NCBI GenBank assembly: GCA_016932235.1
Contig: JAFGDF010000282.1
Location: forward strand, 1 to 51,500
Direction: 5' to 3'
Source: Deltaproteobacteria bacterium
Lineage (GTDB): Bacteria; Desulfobacterota; DSM-4660; Desulfatiglandales; HGW-15
DNA length: 51,500 bases
The notes under the pieces were generated by a model. It made no database searches. It was not told the DNA's origin and saw only the letters and a program-made list of their open reading frames with translations. The position numbers and the translations under genes were made by a program. This document shows positions 1 to 7,763 of this stretch, in pieces; the stretch's first letter is position 1; each line of letters opens with the position of its first letter.

Positions 1-87
1 CAGATCGGCGACTGTCTGATTCCGAAAAATATACAGGCGGCCACATCAGCGGCATTCCATATTGCCAGGGATATTGGAAGAAAGTAA
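1..87 (+). CDS. C-terminus of FAD/NAD-dependent enoate reductase (partial)
   Basis: Frame 1 is open from the window edge to a TAA at 85-87 and encodes 28 residues, including IGDC, then PKNI and an Ala-rich stretch ending IARDIGRK. This matches the end of old-yellow-enzyme/2,4-dienoyl-CoA-reductase proteins, where a GDC motif of the NAD/FAD domain is followed by a helix. The full-length paralogue at 11927-13876 ends in the same way (VGDCVKVGRIWDAFHSAW). The family call is by this resemblance only; most of the gene lies outside the window. It converges on the HdrD-like gene at 172-1266. Confidence 0.6.
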   Translation, partial: QIGDCLIPKNIQAATSAAFHIARDIGRK

Positions 88-171
88 TACAGGGAAACAA
101 GAATCGTGGTCAAAACACGTTGAAGCCTGGAAAAACAGCGTGCAATATAAAACAAAGATCAAATCATTTAA

Positions 172-1266
172 TTATAGTACATCTATAACAATCTCTGAAA
201 GTTCTTTGACCTCCAGATCTTGCTCGGCAGCGGCATCCTCCAGCGTCATCAGGCAGAAAGGGCAGCTTGTTGTCAGAATTTCAGCTTTTTTATCGACCGC
301 CTCCCGGACCCTTTTCTCGCTGTTCCTCTCATAATGGATATCCGCCTCGTAAAACATCCTTCCTCCCCCGCCCTCACAGCAGAGCGAATTTTCCCTGAAT
401 GCGGAAAACTCTATCAGTTCAAGTCCTTCTATCGCTTTAAGAATATTACGCGGTTCATCAAATATCTTATTCTGTTTACCGAGATAACATGGATCGTGGT
501 ATATCACTTTCCTGTTAAAAGGAGCTCCGAATTTAAGTGCCCCGCTTTCCAGCATGGATGCTATGACTTCTGTGTAATGCATTACCTTGATACCCAGGTC
601 TCCATATTCATTTTTCAAGGCATTCATACAATGAGGTGAAAGGGTTATGATCTCTTTTACACCATATTTTTCAAATGACGCGATGTTTTCCTCCTGAAGT
701 TCCTCAAAAAGACCTGCCTCTCCTATCGTGCGAATCTCACTGCCACAGCAGGCCTCTTCATTCCCGAGGATACCAAACTCCAGACCACCATGTCTTAATA
801 TCCTGGCCACATTAACCGGGATTACCATGCATCGCGGATCATACGCCTGAATACAGCAGACAAACATAAGCCTTTTTGATCCTGTTTCCGATACATGTGG
901 AAGATCAAAACCCAGATCTTCCACCCATTGGTTTCTTTTGGCCCTTGGGCGATTCCACGGGTTCTTCTGAAAGAATGTGCCCTCAAGTGCCTTTTGAATC
1001 GACAATGGAATCTGGCCTTCCTCAACAAAAGAAGATCTCTGTTCGATAATCCATTCCAGGGGCTTTACATCCCTCGGGCACCTGAGAACACATTCACCAC
1101 ATGAAGTACAGTACCACAGTTGCTTTTCATCTGTCTTCCTTTTTAGCTGGCCCTTTCTAACCACTATCCTGATATTTAACGGAGTAATACCTGATTCGGG
1201 GCAGCTGCCGGAACACGTCCCGCACTGTATGCACATCAATGGATTGCTTTTATTCTCTTTTTCCAT
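172..1266 (-). CDS. HdrD-like (Fe-S)-binding CCG-domain oxidoreductase
   Basis: 364 aa. Two ferredoxin-type cluster motifs lie at the N-terminus (C12/C15/C18/C22 and C53/C56/C59/C63), as in HdrC. They are followed by two cysteine-rich CCG domains as in HdrB: ACCGSE and SPHC in the first, HDPCYLG, LCCEGGGGRMF and SCPFC in the second. This C+B fusion is the HdrD/GlpC/LldE architecture, which passes electrons between a flavoprotein and a quinone, thiol or disulfide partner. No membrane helices are seen. It is the last gene of a leftward set with thiolase-like, etfA, etfB and acyl-CoA dehydrogenase genes, so it probably takes electrons from ETF. The partner acceptor is unknown. Confidence 0.85.
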   Translation of the reverse strand: MEKENKSNPLMCIQCGTCSGSCPESGITPLNIRIVVRKGQLKRKTDEKQLWYCTSCGECVLRCPRDVKPLEWIIEQRSSFVEEGQIPLSIQKALEGTFFQKNPWNRPRAKRNQWVEDLGFDLPHVSETGSKRLMFVCCIQAYDPRCMVIPVNVARILRHGGLEFGILGNEEACCGSEIRTIGEAGLFEELQEENIASFEKYGVKEIITLSPHCMNALKNEYGDLGIKVMHYTEVIASMLESGALKFGAPFNRKVIYHDPCYLGKQNKIFDEPRNILKAIEGLELIEFSAFRENSLCCEGGGGRMFYEADIHYERNSEKRVREAVDKKAEILTTSCPFCLMTLEDAAAEQDLEVKELSEIVIDVL

Positions 1267-1292
1267 ATAAAATATTCGGAGCTAACCCGTTA

Positions 1293-2489
1293 TTATCCTA
1301 CCTTAATAATCATCGAGGCACCTGTATCCCCTGCCGCGCAACCGGCATACAGGCCATAACCTCCTCCGAGGATCACCAGCTCTTCGATCATTTCAGCTAT
1401 AAGCCTTCCCACTGTCGGTCCCTGGGGGTGTCCAAAAATCAGGGAACTCCCGTAATTATTAAACTTCATCACGTCAATGTTCATTATCTTCGCCAAATTT
1501 ATATCATTTATCGCGAAGGGGTTGTGGGTTTTTATGGATTTGATTTCATCTATTTTCAGTCCGGCGGTATCCAGGGCCATCTGCGCCGCAGGCACTGGTG
1601 CTGCAGGCATAAACCCCGGTTTCACCCTGCCATAACCGTATGATATTATCTGCACCTCGATATTTTTATCGGTGCTCAATTCCTTGGCTTTATCACGGGT
1701 TGTGATTATGAAACCGCAATTGCCGTCAGCCGGATGTGTCTGCGCCCCATAAGTATGTATGCCGCCCGGCTCAACAGGTTTCAATCTTGCCAGACCTTCG
1801 GCAGTGCACGGGGTAATGCCCTCATCTGTTTCCACTATTTTTGTCTCCCTTTTTGAAACCTGTATCTCTACCGGGACCATATATCTTTTCTGGAATGTAC
1901 GGTCATTGGCAACTGAATCCAGATACTGCTCGTAACGACGCAGGGTGACGGCATCGGCCTCTTCCCTGGTGGCTCCAATCTCTTTTGAGACGTTCTCGCC
2001 TGTCTGGACCATCTTGAATCCTGCATTGGGATCATTATTCATGTTGTCCAGGTTCCAGTTCTCCGAAATCACTTCGCCACCGGGACCCTTGGGATTCGGC
2101 CAGACAAGATGCGGGCCGTTGGAGCATCTGTCAGACATTAGTGCAAAACCGGTCTCATATACTCCTGCCTCAATGCTAAGAGCGCAAAGGTTCATGCATG
2201 TAGCGGAAGTCGTACAGGCCTGATGAATGTAACAGGCCGGAAGGTATTTCTGGTTATCCACCAGTATGGCTGCCGCCCAGTTGTGACCGTGGAACCCCCG
2301 GTTTTGCGCCACAGTCATACCGAGATACATATAGTCTATTATGGTAGGGTCAATCTCCCTGCCGAGAAACCATTTCCGCGCGGTTTCAGCGCCCAAAACA
2401 ATCGCATTCTCATTCTGAAAACTCATCTGCCAGCGGCAGAAAGGTGATGAATAATACCCGCCATACGGGATGTAAGATTTTGTATACAT
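1293..2489 (-). CDS. Thiolase-family protein (acyl-CoA acetyltransferase-like)
   Basis: 398 aa, the usual thiolase length. The nucleophile Cys is C92 in HQACTTSATCMNL, the HNPFAIND segment supplies the NxF-type loop, GHPQGPTVGR is the conserved GHP motif, and GCAAGDTGAS near the C-terminus replaces the classic CxGxG loop. The unusual C-terminal loop places it with the SCP2/thiolase-like branch more than with FadA/AtoB. Probable role: thiolytic cleavage (or condensation) in the acyl-CoA pathway encoded with etfAB and the acyl-CoA dehydrogenase. It lies 26 bp upstream of the HdrD-like gene on the same strand. Upstream is the repeat-bearing gap before etfA. Confidence 0.85.
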   Translation of the reverse strand: MYTKSYIPYGGYYSSPFCRWQMSFQNENAIVLGAETARKWFLGREIDPTIIDYMYLGMTVAQNRGFHGHNWAAAILVDNQKYLPACYIHQACTTSATCMNLCALSIEAGVYETGFALMSDRCSNGPHLVWPNPKGPGGEVISENWNLDNMNNDPNAGFKMVQTGENVSKEIGATREEADAVTLRRYEQYLDSVANDRTFQKRYMVPVEIQVSKRETKIVETDEGITPCTAEGLARLKPVEPGGIHTYGAQTHPADGNCGFIITTRDKAKELSTDKNIEVQIISYGYGRVKPGFMPAAPVPAAQMALDTAGLKIDEIKSIKTHNPFAINDINLAKIMNIDVMKFNNYGSSLIFGHPQGPTVGRLIAEMIEELVILGGGYGLYAGCAAGDTGASMIIKVG

Positions 2490-2540
2490 TTTTCCTCCTC
2501 GTTAATAATTTTTATCGTTAATCAAGTCTTATTTCAGCCT

Positions 2541-2794
2541 TGTCCGGTTAGGAAATTGCATAAGGATCGCAGCATGGGGGACTCTTTTTACGGGCGAACT
2601 CGTTCCTGGCTTATTCATCGCATATTGCCTTACGAGGCGGGCGGCGGGCCATCTCAATCGACATCAGGATCGAATAAGGTTGAAATACCGAGAGGCATTC
2701 CGCCCGCCTGGCATGCACATTACGCAATTATCCCGCTTCTAAGGTTTTCGCCTGTAAAAAGAGCCCCCCATGCCGCGATTCAGACAACCGGATA
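2541..2794. repeat. MITE-like element, copy A
   Basis: About 254 bp with related inverted ends. The left end reads TGTCCGGTTAGG and, after a short divergent stretch, GATCGCAGCATGGGGGACTC then TTTTTAC; the right end read in reverse gives TATCCGGTTGTC, then AATCGCGGCATGGGG and GCTCTTTTTACA. The interior holds GGCGGGCGG-type inverted arms. No transposase is encoded. Other copies lie at 6092-6216, ~17935-17970 (fragment) and 51374 to the window end. It occupies nearly all of the 392-bp gap between the thiolase-like gene and etfA. Confidence 0.7.
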
Positions 2795-2881
2795 TTGATT
2801 TATTGTCGGTTTATTTGCAATCATCCGGTATTTTCTTCAACTTCAATTCCCTAACCGGACATTCCTGGTCTTATTTAAAAA

Positions 2882-3844
2882 TTACAACATTCCTTTCATT
2901 GCTTCAGTTATCTTAAAAATATCATCTATCACTCCATAGTCGGCAACCCTGAAAATGGGAGCCTTTTTATCCTTATTTACTGCTATTACTGTCCCGGCCC
3001 CGGTAATACCCGCCACATGTTGGAATGCGCCACTGATACCCAAGGCAAGATATACTTTTGGCTTTACGGACTTGCCCGAAGTGCCGACCTGACGGTATTT
3101 AGGCAGCCATCCTTTGTCAACTACCGGACGGGAACAGGACAAGGTTCCTCCCATTTTTTCGGCGAGATCCTTTATCAACTCAACTTTATCGGCTTCTCCA
3201 ACTCCGCGTCCGATTGATATCAATAATTCAGCCTGTGAGATATCCACTTCGCCAGCACTACTGTCAACAAATTCTATGAACTGTTTCCTGGGCTTTGCAA
3301 GTCCTTGAGGAAGCTGGTTTTTTACTATCTGCCCCTGGTATCCCTCAACCTTATCTCCCGGGAAAGCGCTTGCCCTTATGGTTATAATGTACCCTTCCGA
3401 TTCCTTTAGAGCGACCCTGGAAAGGAGCTTCCCGCCAAATATCTGCCTGATCACTTTGGGCCTGCTTGCTTCCATGATTATGTCGATACAATCCGAAGCA
3501 AGAGAATATCCGGTCTTTATCGATAAGGAGGGCGCGATATCCATTCCCCATGGAGTATGACCTATCAACGTCATCAAGGGACGTTCTTCATCGACGATCC
3601 GTTTCAGTATCTCTGCGTAAACCTCACCATTAAAATTATTTAAGCTATCATCTTCAATAACGATAACCCTGTCTGCTCTTTCATTAATATCCTTTACAAG
3701 GGGTTCATCCTTTCCTCCTATTACTACAGCCGTAAGACCTGAGGACAGACTTTTGGATAACTCTGAACCCTTAAAGAGCATCTGGTAGGAAACATCACTT
3801 ACTTCACCCGAGCTGTGTTCGATAACAACTATTAATTCGCCCAA
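2882..3844 (-). CDS. etfA: Electron transfer flavoprotein alpha subunit
   Basis: 320 aa. The N-terminal half has the ETF alpha/beta fold; the C-terminal half carries the FAD-binding signature GRGVGEADKVELIKDLAE, then GISGAFQHVAGITGAGTVIAVNKDKKAPIFRVADYGV. With EtfB it collects electrons from the acyl-CoA dehydrogenase encoded just upstream. The ATG starts immediately after the etfB stop codon, so the two are translationally linked. The order ACAD-etfB-etfA-thiolase-HdrD suggests electrons leave through the HdrD-like protein rather than a standard ETF:quinone oxidoreductase. That route is inferred. Confidence 0.95.
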   Translation of the reverse strand: MGELIVVIEHSSGEVSDVSYQMLFKGSELSKSLSSGLTAVVIGGKDEPLVKDINERADRVIVIEDDSLNNFNGEVYAEILKRIVDEERPLMTLIGHTPWGMDIAPSLSIKTGYSLASDCIDIIMEASRPKVIRQIFGGKLLSRVALKESEGYIITIRASAFPGDKVEGYQGQIVKNQLPQGLAKPRKQFIEFVDSSAGEVDISQAELLISIGRGVGEADKVELIKDLAEKMGGTLSCSRPVVDKGWLPKYRQVGTSGKSVKPKVYLALGISGAFQHVAGITGAGTVIAVNKDKKAPIFRVADYGVIDDIFKITEAMKGML

Positions 3845-4624
3845 TTATATATTCACCCCCTTTTCCTTAATGATACGGATGATCTGCTCACCTACAGAGG
3901 ACGGATCTCCCTCAATGATCTGCGCCCCTTCTGTTTCAGGAGGCATGTAGATCTCTTCAATAATTGTTCGTCTTTCAAGATCATCTTCCGAGAGCCCAAG
4001 ATCATTCACGTTCACCACACTAAGTTCCTTTTTCGCAGCCTTTCGAATACCCATAATGGAGACATATCTGGGTTCGTTGATACCCGTCTGTATAGTCAAT
4101 AGGGCAGGCAGGTTAATACGGGAAACCTCTTCCACACCCCCCTCAAGCTCAATATTTAACCTGAGTTCCTCTTCCTCAGAGTCAATCCCGTTGACTACTG
4201 CTGCATGTGCAAGGCCGAGATTTTCAGCCAGCAGTCCTCCTAGTATCCCATAATTGTAATCGTCCGACTGGACTCCGGTTAACACCAGATTATATTCCTG
4301 ACCCTCAATAACCTTCGCAAGGATCTTCGAGACCACATAGGGATCCAGGGCAACCTCACCCGGATCAATCCTTATCGCCCTATCAGCTCCCATCGCCAGG
4401 CAGCGCCTTAAAACCTCTTCATCCTCTTCAAAGCCCACGGTTATCACGGTCACAGTTCCTTCCAACTTTTCTTTAATAAGGATGGCTTCCTCAACGGCGT
4501 AGTTATCCCATTCGTTTATTGAATGGGTCAGCATATCCTTTTTTATCCCTGTCTTTTGAGGATCAACCTGGAGATCTATCTCCTGGGTAAGTGGAACCCT
4601 TTTAACGCACACAATAATGTTCAT
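3845..4624 (-). CDS. etfB: Electron transfer flavoprotein beta subunit
   Basis: 259 aa from the chosen ATG (MNIIVCVKRVPLTQEID), which is preceded by GGAGAG at suitable distance; an in-frame ATG 4 codons upstream is less likely. The protein has the EtfB hallmarks: NEWDNYAVEEA, a long GTVTVITVGFE strand, the CLAMGADRAIRI stretch, and VLTGVQSDDYNYGILGGLLAENLG. It forms the ETF heterodimer with EtfA, which follows with no gap. It lies 26 bp downstream of the acyl-CoA dehydrogenase gene. Confidence 0.95.
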   Translation of the reverse strand: MNIIVCVKRVPLTQEIDLQVDPQKTGIKKDMLTHSINEWDNYAVEEAILIKEKLEGTVTVITVGFEEDEEVLRRCLAMGADRAIRIDPGEVALDPYVVSKILAKVIEGQEYNLVLTGVQSDDYNYGILGGLLAENLGLAHAAVVNGIDSEEEELRLNIELEGGVEEVSRINLPALLTIQTGINEPRYVSIMGIRKAAKKELSVVNVNDLGLSEDDLERRTIIEEIYMPPETEGAQIIEGDPSSVGEQIIRIIKEKGVNI

Positions 4625-4650
4625 ATTTCTCTCCATTGCTCTCCATTAAT

Positions 4651-5799
4651 TTAGAATTTTCCTATCGTCTTCTTGGCAATAATAATCTTCTCAATCTCCT
4701 TGCTCCCCTCAAAGATCTCGAGAACCTTTGCATTTCTCCAGTAATGGGCAACGTCATATTCTTCCAGAATGCCGTAACCGCCGTGAAGCTGTATCGCCTC
4801 GTCAGCCACCTTCACAGCCACCTCGGCGCAATACCACTTTGCCATTGAACTCAGGCTCGGGTCAGGCGTCCCTGTATCCAGTTTTGAGGCAGCGCGATAG
4901 CAGATCGATCTTGCAGCCTCGGTCAAGGTTACCATATCCGCAATCTTGCCTTGCACCAGTTGAAAAGAGGCAAGCGGCTGGCCGAACTGGTGCCTCTGGC
5001 GAATATGCTTAATCGCCTTATCCAGTGCTCCCTGGGCCGTCCCGACGCCGAACGCGCCTACCAGAACCCTCGTACGGTTGAAGAACTCCATCATATTTTT
5101 AAATCCCTTTCCTTCTTCACCCACAAGGTTCTCTTTCGGAACCCTGACTCCCTTTAAAGCGACCTCTCCCGTGTCTGATATTCGTATTGAAAGCTTTCCA
5201 TGATAGGAGTTCGCCTCGTACCCATCTCTGTTCGTCTCTACTATGATTGTGCTCATCCTGTCGTGTTTCCTAGGGGCATCAGGATTTGTCACACAAAGGA
5301 CTATCAGGAAGTCCGCCCGCGTGCAATTGGTGATAAAGATCTTATTGCCGGTTATTACATAATCATCTTCATCCTTAACCGCTTCCGTTGTTATGGAAGC
5401 CACATCGCTACCCGCATCCGGTTCAGTGATGGCCATGCCCATACGAATCTTGCCGGAGCATATTGCCGGAAGATACTTCTGCTTCTGTTCTTCAGAACCG
5501 ACTGCCTGAATAAGTTGTGTGCCAAAAAATGTGGACTCTATTGATTGGGCTATACCCAGGTCAATACGGGCGAATTCTTCATTGATCAAACACTGCTCAA
5601 GATAGCCCATGCCGAGCCCTCCATATTTCTCATCCACAAAAACAGCCAAAAAACCCAGCTCTGCAGCTTTTTTCCAGAGATTATCGTCAAAAGTTTCCCT
5701 GGCATCCAGGTCTCTGGCAATCTCTGCAAACTCCCCTTCGGCAAATTCTCTGGCAGCCCTTTGGATATCCAGCTGCTCTTTACTAAGTTCAAAGCTCAT
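4651..5799 (-). CDS. Acyl-CoA dehydrogenase
   Basis: 382 aa, full length. Seen in the sequence: the MAITEPDAGSDVASI flavin-binding segment, GNKIFITNC, the C-terminal LHGGYGILEEYDVAHYWRNAKV helix and Glu364 in EIFEGSKEIEK, the position of the catalytic base in short/medium-chain enzymes. It oxidises an acyl-CoA to its 2-enoyl-CoA and passes electrons to ETF. It is the first gene of the ACAD-etfB-etfA set and is preceded by a ~417-bp gap that should hold its promoter. Substrate specificity cannot be read from the sequence; the nearby CoA ligase (6217-7716) may make the substrate. Confidence 0.93.
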   Translation of the reverse strand: MSFELSKEQLDIQRAAREFAEGEFAEIARDLDARETFDDNLWKKAAELGFLAVFVDEKYGGLGMGYLEQCLINEEFARIDLGIAQSIESTFFGTQLIQAVGSEEQKQKYLPAICSGKIRMGMAITEPDAGSDVASITTEAVKDEDDYVITGNKIFITNCTRADFLIVLCVTNPDAPRKHDRMSTIIVETNRDGYEANSYHGKLSIRISDTGEVALKGVRVPKENLVGEEGKGFKNMMEFFNRTRVLVGAFGVGTAQGALDKAIKHIRQRHQFGQPLASFQLVQGKIADMVTLTEAARSICYRAASKLDTGTPDPSLSSMAKWYCAEVAVKVADEAIQLHGGYGILEEYDVAHYWRNAKVLEIFEGSKEIEKIIIAKKTIGKF

Positions 5800-5802
5800 T
5801 AA

Positions 5803-6091
5803 TAATCTCCATTCAATGAAGGTTTCCGTGCATATTATTATAGGTTTTTATCTGGATTGAAGCTTGGTTTTCAAGAAATATTTCTGAACTAACTCAGATA
5901 TGGTGCAAAAACCCGGCCTTTAAATCCGGATCATGCGGCATGCGCCGTCAGGAGATAAGATATATGACTGTAGTGAACTCTGCGCATTAAAAAAAGATAA
6001 AAAACAATTTTCCCTGTTTTACCCAAACTTCAGCGTTAGGAAGTTACCCTCTCTATTAGAAAATATCAACTACTTTATTTCGCCCCGGCCT
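5803..6091. other. Intergenic region upstream of acyl-CoA dehydrogenase
   Basis: No gene is apparent. It should contain the leftward promoter of the ACAD-etfBA-thiolase-Hdr set, but I cannot fix -35/-10 boxes with confidence. The right-hand end of the gap is taken by MITE-like copy B. Confidence 0.4.
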
Positions 6092-6216
6092 TGTCCGGTT
6101 AGAGAATCACGGTCGAGGAAAAATAAATACATTACGCGTCAACTCTACCAGGAACGAATTTAACCGAAAGAAAAGTCCCCCATACTGCGATTTTAATGCA
6201 ACCTTTTACCCGGACA
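6092..6216. repeat. MITE-like element, copy B (short form)
   Basis: About 125 bp, bounded by TGTCCGGTTAGAG on one side and ACCCGGACA on the other. Read in reverse it matches copy D at 51374 (TGTCCGG, ATCGCAGTATGGGGGACT, CGTTCCTGG, TTGACGCGTAA). It ends exactly against the TAA stop of the CoA ligase gene at 6217, so insertion or deletion has placed the element edge at the end of that gene. Confidence 0.65.
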
Positions 6217-7716
6217 TTAGCGATTCCGACCAATTATCTCACGAAGGTCTTTTTTTAAAGTCTTCCCGGCCGGACTTCTCGGAAAATCTTCCATAACCAG
6301 GAATTCTTTTGGAACTTTAAAAGAGGAAAGATATGATTTCATATACTCCTTAATCTCTATCCTGTTAATCGATAGTCCTTTTTTAGGGATGATACACGCC
6401 ACCACTCGTTCACCCCATTCCCTGTCCGGCAGTCCCAAAACAGCGCATTCCTGTATATCCGGATGCCTGTAAAGGACATCCTCCACCTCAAGGGAGTAAA
6501 CATTTTCTCCACCGGTAATAATCATGTCCTTCAGGCGATCCACTATAAAAAGATAGCCATTTTCATCAAATACCCCCACGTCACCTGACCTGAACCATCC
6601 CCCCTCCCAAAAAGCGGTTTCCGTATCCTCGGGGTTATCAAGATATCCCTTCATGATATTCCGGCCTCTAATACAGATTTCACCCTTATCTCCATCATCC
6701 AGGCGATTTCCTGCTCCATCCCTGATCTGAATCTCATCACCGGGCACTGTAGTTCCAACCGAGCCGACCACATGATGGTAGTAGTGGTTATATGTTGTCA
6801 TAGATGCGGATTCCGTCATTCCATAGCTCTCATGAATTGATAACCCCGTTCTCTTTTTCCAGTTCTGAACCACCTCGGCCGCCATACTCGCCGCGGCGGA
6901 AAAACAGTAGCTCACGGCATTAAGCTTTTCCTTAAGACCTTCAAGAGAAAGAAACCGAACGTATATTGTCGGCACGGCATACAACCTTGTTACCAACCCC
7001 CTGCCGAGTATCTCTATAACATGATCCATATCAAAACCAGGTATCAGCTCCAGGCAACCCGCGCTGAGAATGGTGGCGTTCATAATATGCATCTGTCCAA
7101 ACACATGATTAAATGGCAGAAAAAGCAGTGCCCTGTCATTTTCACAGGATCGTTCGTGGAACCTGACATTCTGAATTGCGACGGCTATGTTTTCGTGTGT
7201 AAGCATAACACCTTTGGGAGTGCCGGTTGTGCCGCCGGTGTAAAGTATGGCCGCATTATCATCACGTTCTCTGTCAACCGCAGAAAAATTACCCGAACCC
7301 TTATCAAGTAATTTTTGAAAACTCAGGTCTCCATCGTTGCAGATTATCTTTTCCAGACATCTTTCCCCTCTCAGTTTTTCCAGCTCCTCTAACTTCTCGT
7401 CATGGGTGAAAATAAATCTTGGTCTGGAGTGATTAATCAGTCCTACAAGTTCATCGGTTTTTAGCATGCTTGACAGGGTCACAGCCGTTGCGCCGGCCTT
7501 GAGAACACCAAAATAAAAGGTGAGCCACTCCGCCGAATTGGGGGCACACAGCCCCACATGGTCCCCCGGCTTAATACCCATTCCAATCAGAGCAGTGGCA
7601 ACCTTGTTTGCATGCTCATTGAACCTGGCATAGCTTGTCTCTGAAGATTTTTCACTTATAACCGGACGATCAGGAAAATAAAATGCCGAGGACTCCAGGT
7701 TTTTTGCGATATTCAC
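6217..7716 (-). CDS. AMP-dependent acyl-CoA synthetase/ligase
   Basis: 499 aa with a GTG start preceded by AGGAGA. Adenylate-forming enzyme: P-loop TGGTTGTPKG at 160-169, motif ESYGMTE, SGDVG and IVDRLKDMIITGGENVYSLEVE in the hinge, and the C-terminal SPAGKTLKKDL with the catalytic Lys. It activates a carboxylic acid to its CoA thioester via an acyl-adenylate. It lies between the AOR gene and the ACAD-etf set on the same strand. One plausible scheme is AOR making or using the acid/aldehyde, this ligase activating the acid, and ACAD/thiolase degrading it. The substrate is not known. Confidence 0.92.
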   Translation of the reverse strand: MNIAKNLESSAFYFPDRPVISEKSSETSYARFNEHANKVATALIGMGIKPGDHVGLCAPNSAEWLTFYFGVLKAGATAVTLSSMLKTDELVGLINHSRPRFIFTHDEKLEELEKLRGERCLEKIICNDGDLSFQKLLDKGSGNFSAVDRERDDNAAILYTGGTTGTPKGVMLTHENIAVAIQNVRFHERSCENDRALLFLPFNHVFGQMHIMNATILSAGCLELIPGFDMDHVIEILGRGLVTRLYAVPTIYVRFLSLEGLKEKLNAVSYCFSAAASMAAEVVQNWKKRTGLSIHESYGMTESASMTTYNHYYHHVVGSVGTTVPGDEIQIRDGAGNRLDDGDKGEICIRGRNIMKGYLDNPEDTETAFWEGGWFRSGDVGVFDENGYLFIVDRLKDMIITGGENVYSLEVEDVLYRHPDIQECAVLGLPDREWGERVVACIIPKKGLSINRIEIKEYMKSYLSSFKVPKEFLVMEDFPRSPAGKTLKKDLREIIGRNR

Positions 7717-7730
7717 AGATCCATCTCCTA

Positions 7731-7763
7731 AAAATTCTGCCGGACAAAGTCCGGCGGAATTTT
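7731..7763. repeat. Palindrome of the CGGAC-AAA-GTCCG family
   Basis: Nearly perfect inverted repeat: AAAATTC-GCCGGAC, loop AAA, then GTCCGGC-GAATTTT. It lies between the AOR and CoA ligase genes and reaches into the AOR stop codon. The core is shared with hairpins at ~11886-11914, ~24103-24131 and 51291-51345. It could fold in RNA and tune expression within the transcript, or be only a dispersed REP-like repeat. Confidence 0.6.

Noticed and set aside
62..334. 90-codon rightward ORF at the window start
   Set aside because: It overlaps the HdrD-like gene on the other strand and has low-complexity Ser-rich sequence; the 1-87 frame is the better-supported coding remnant.
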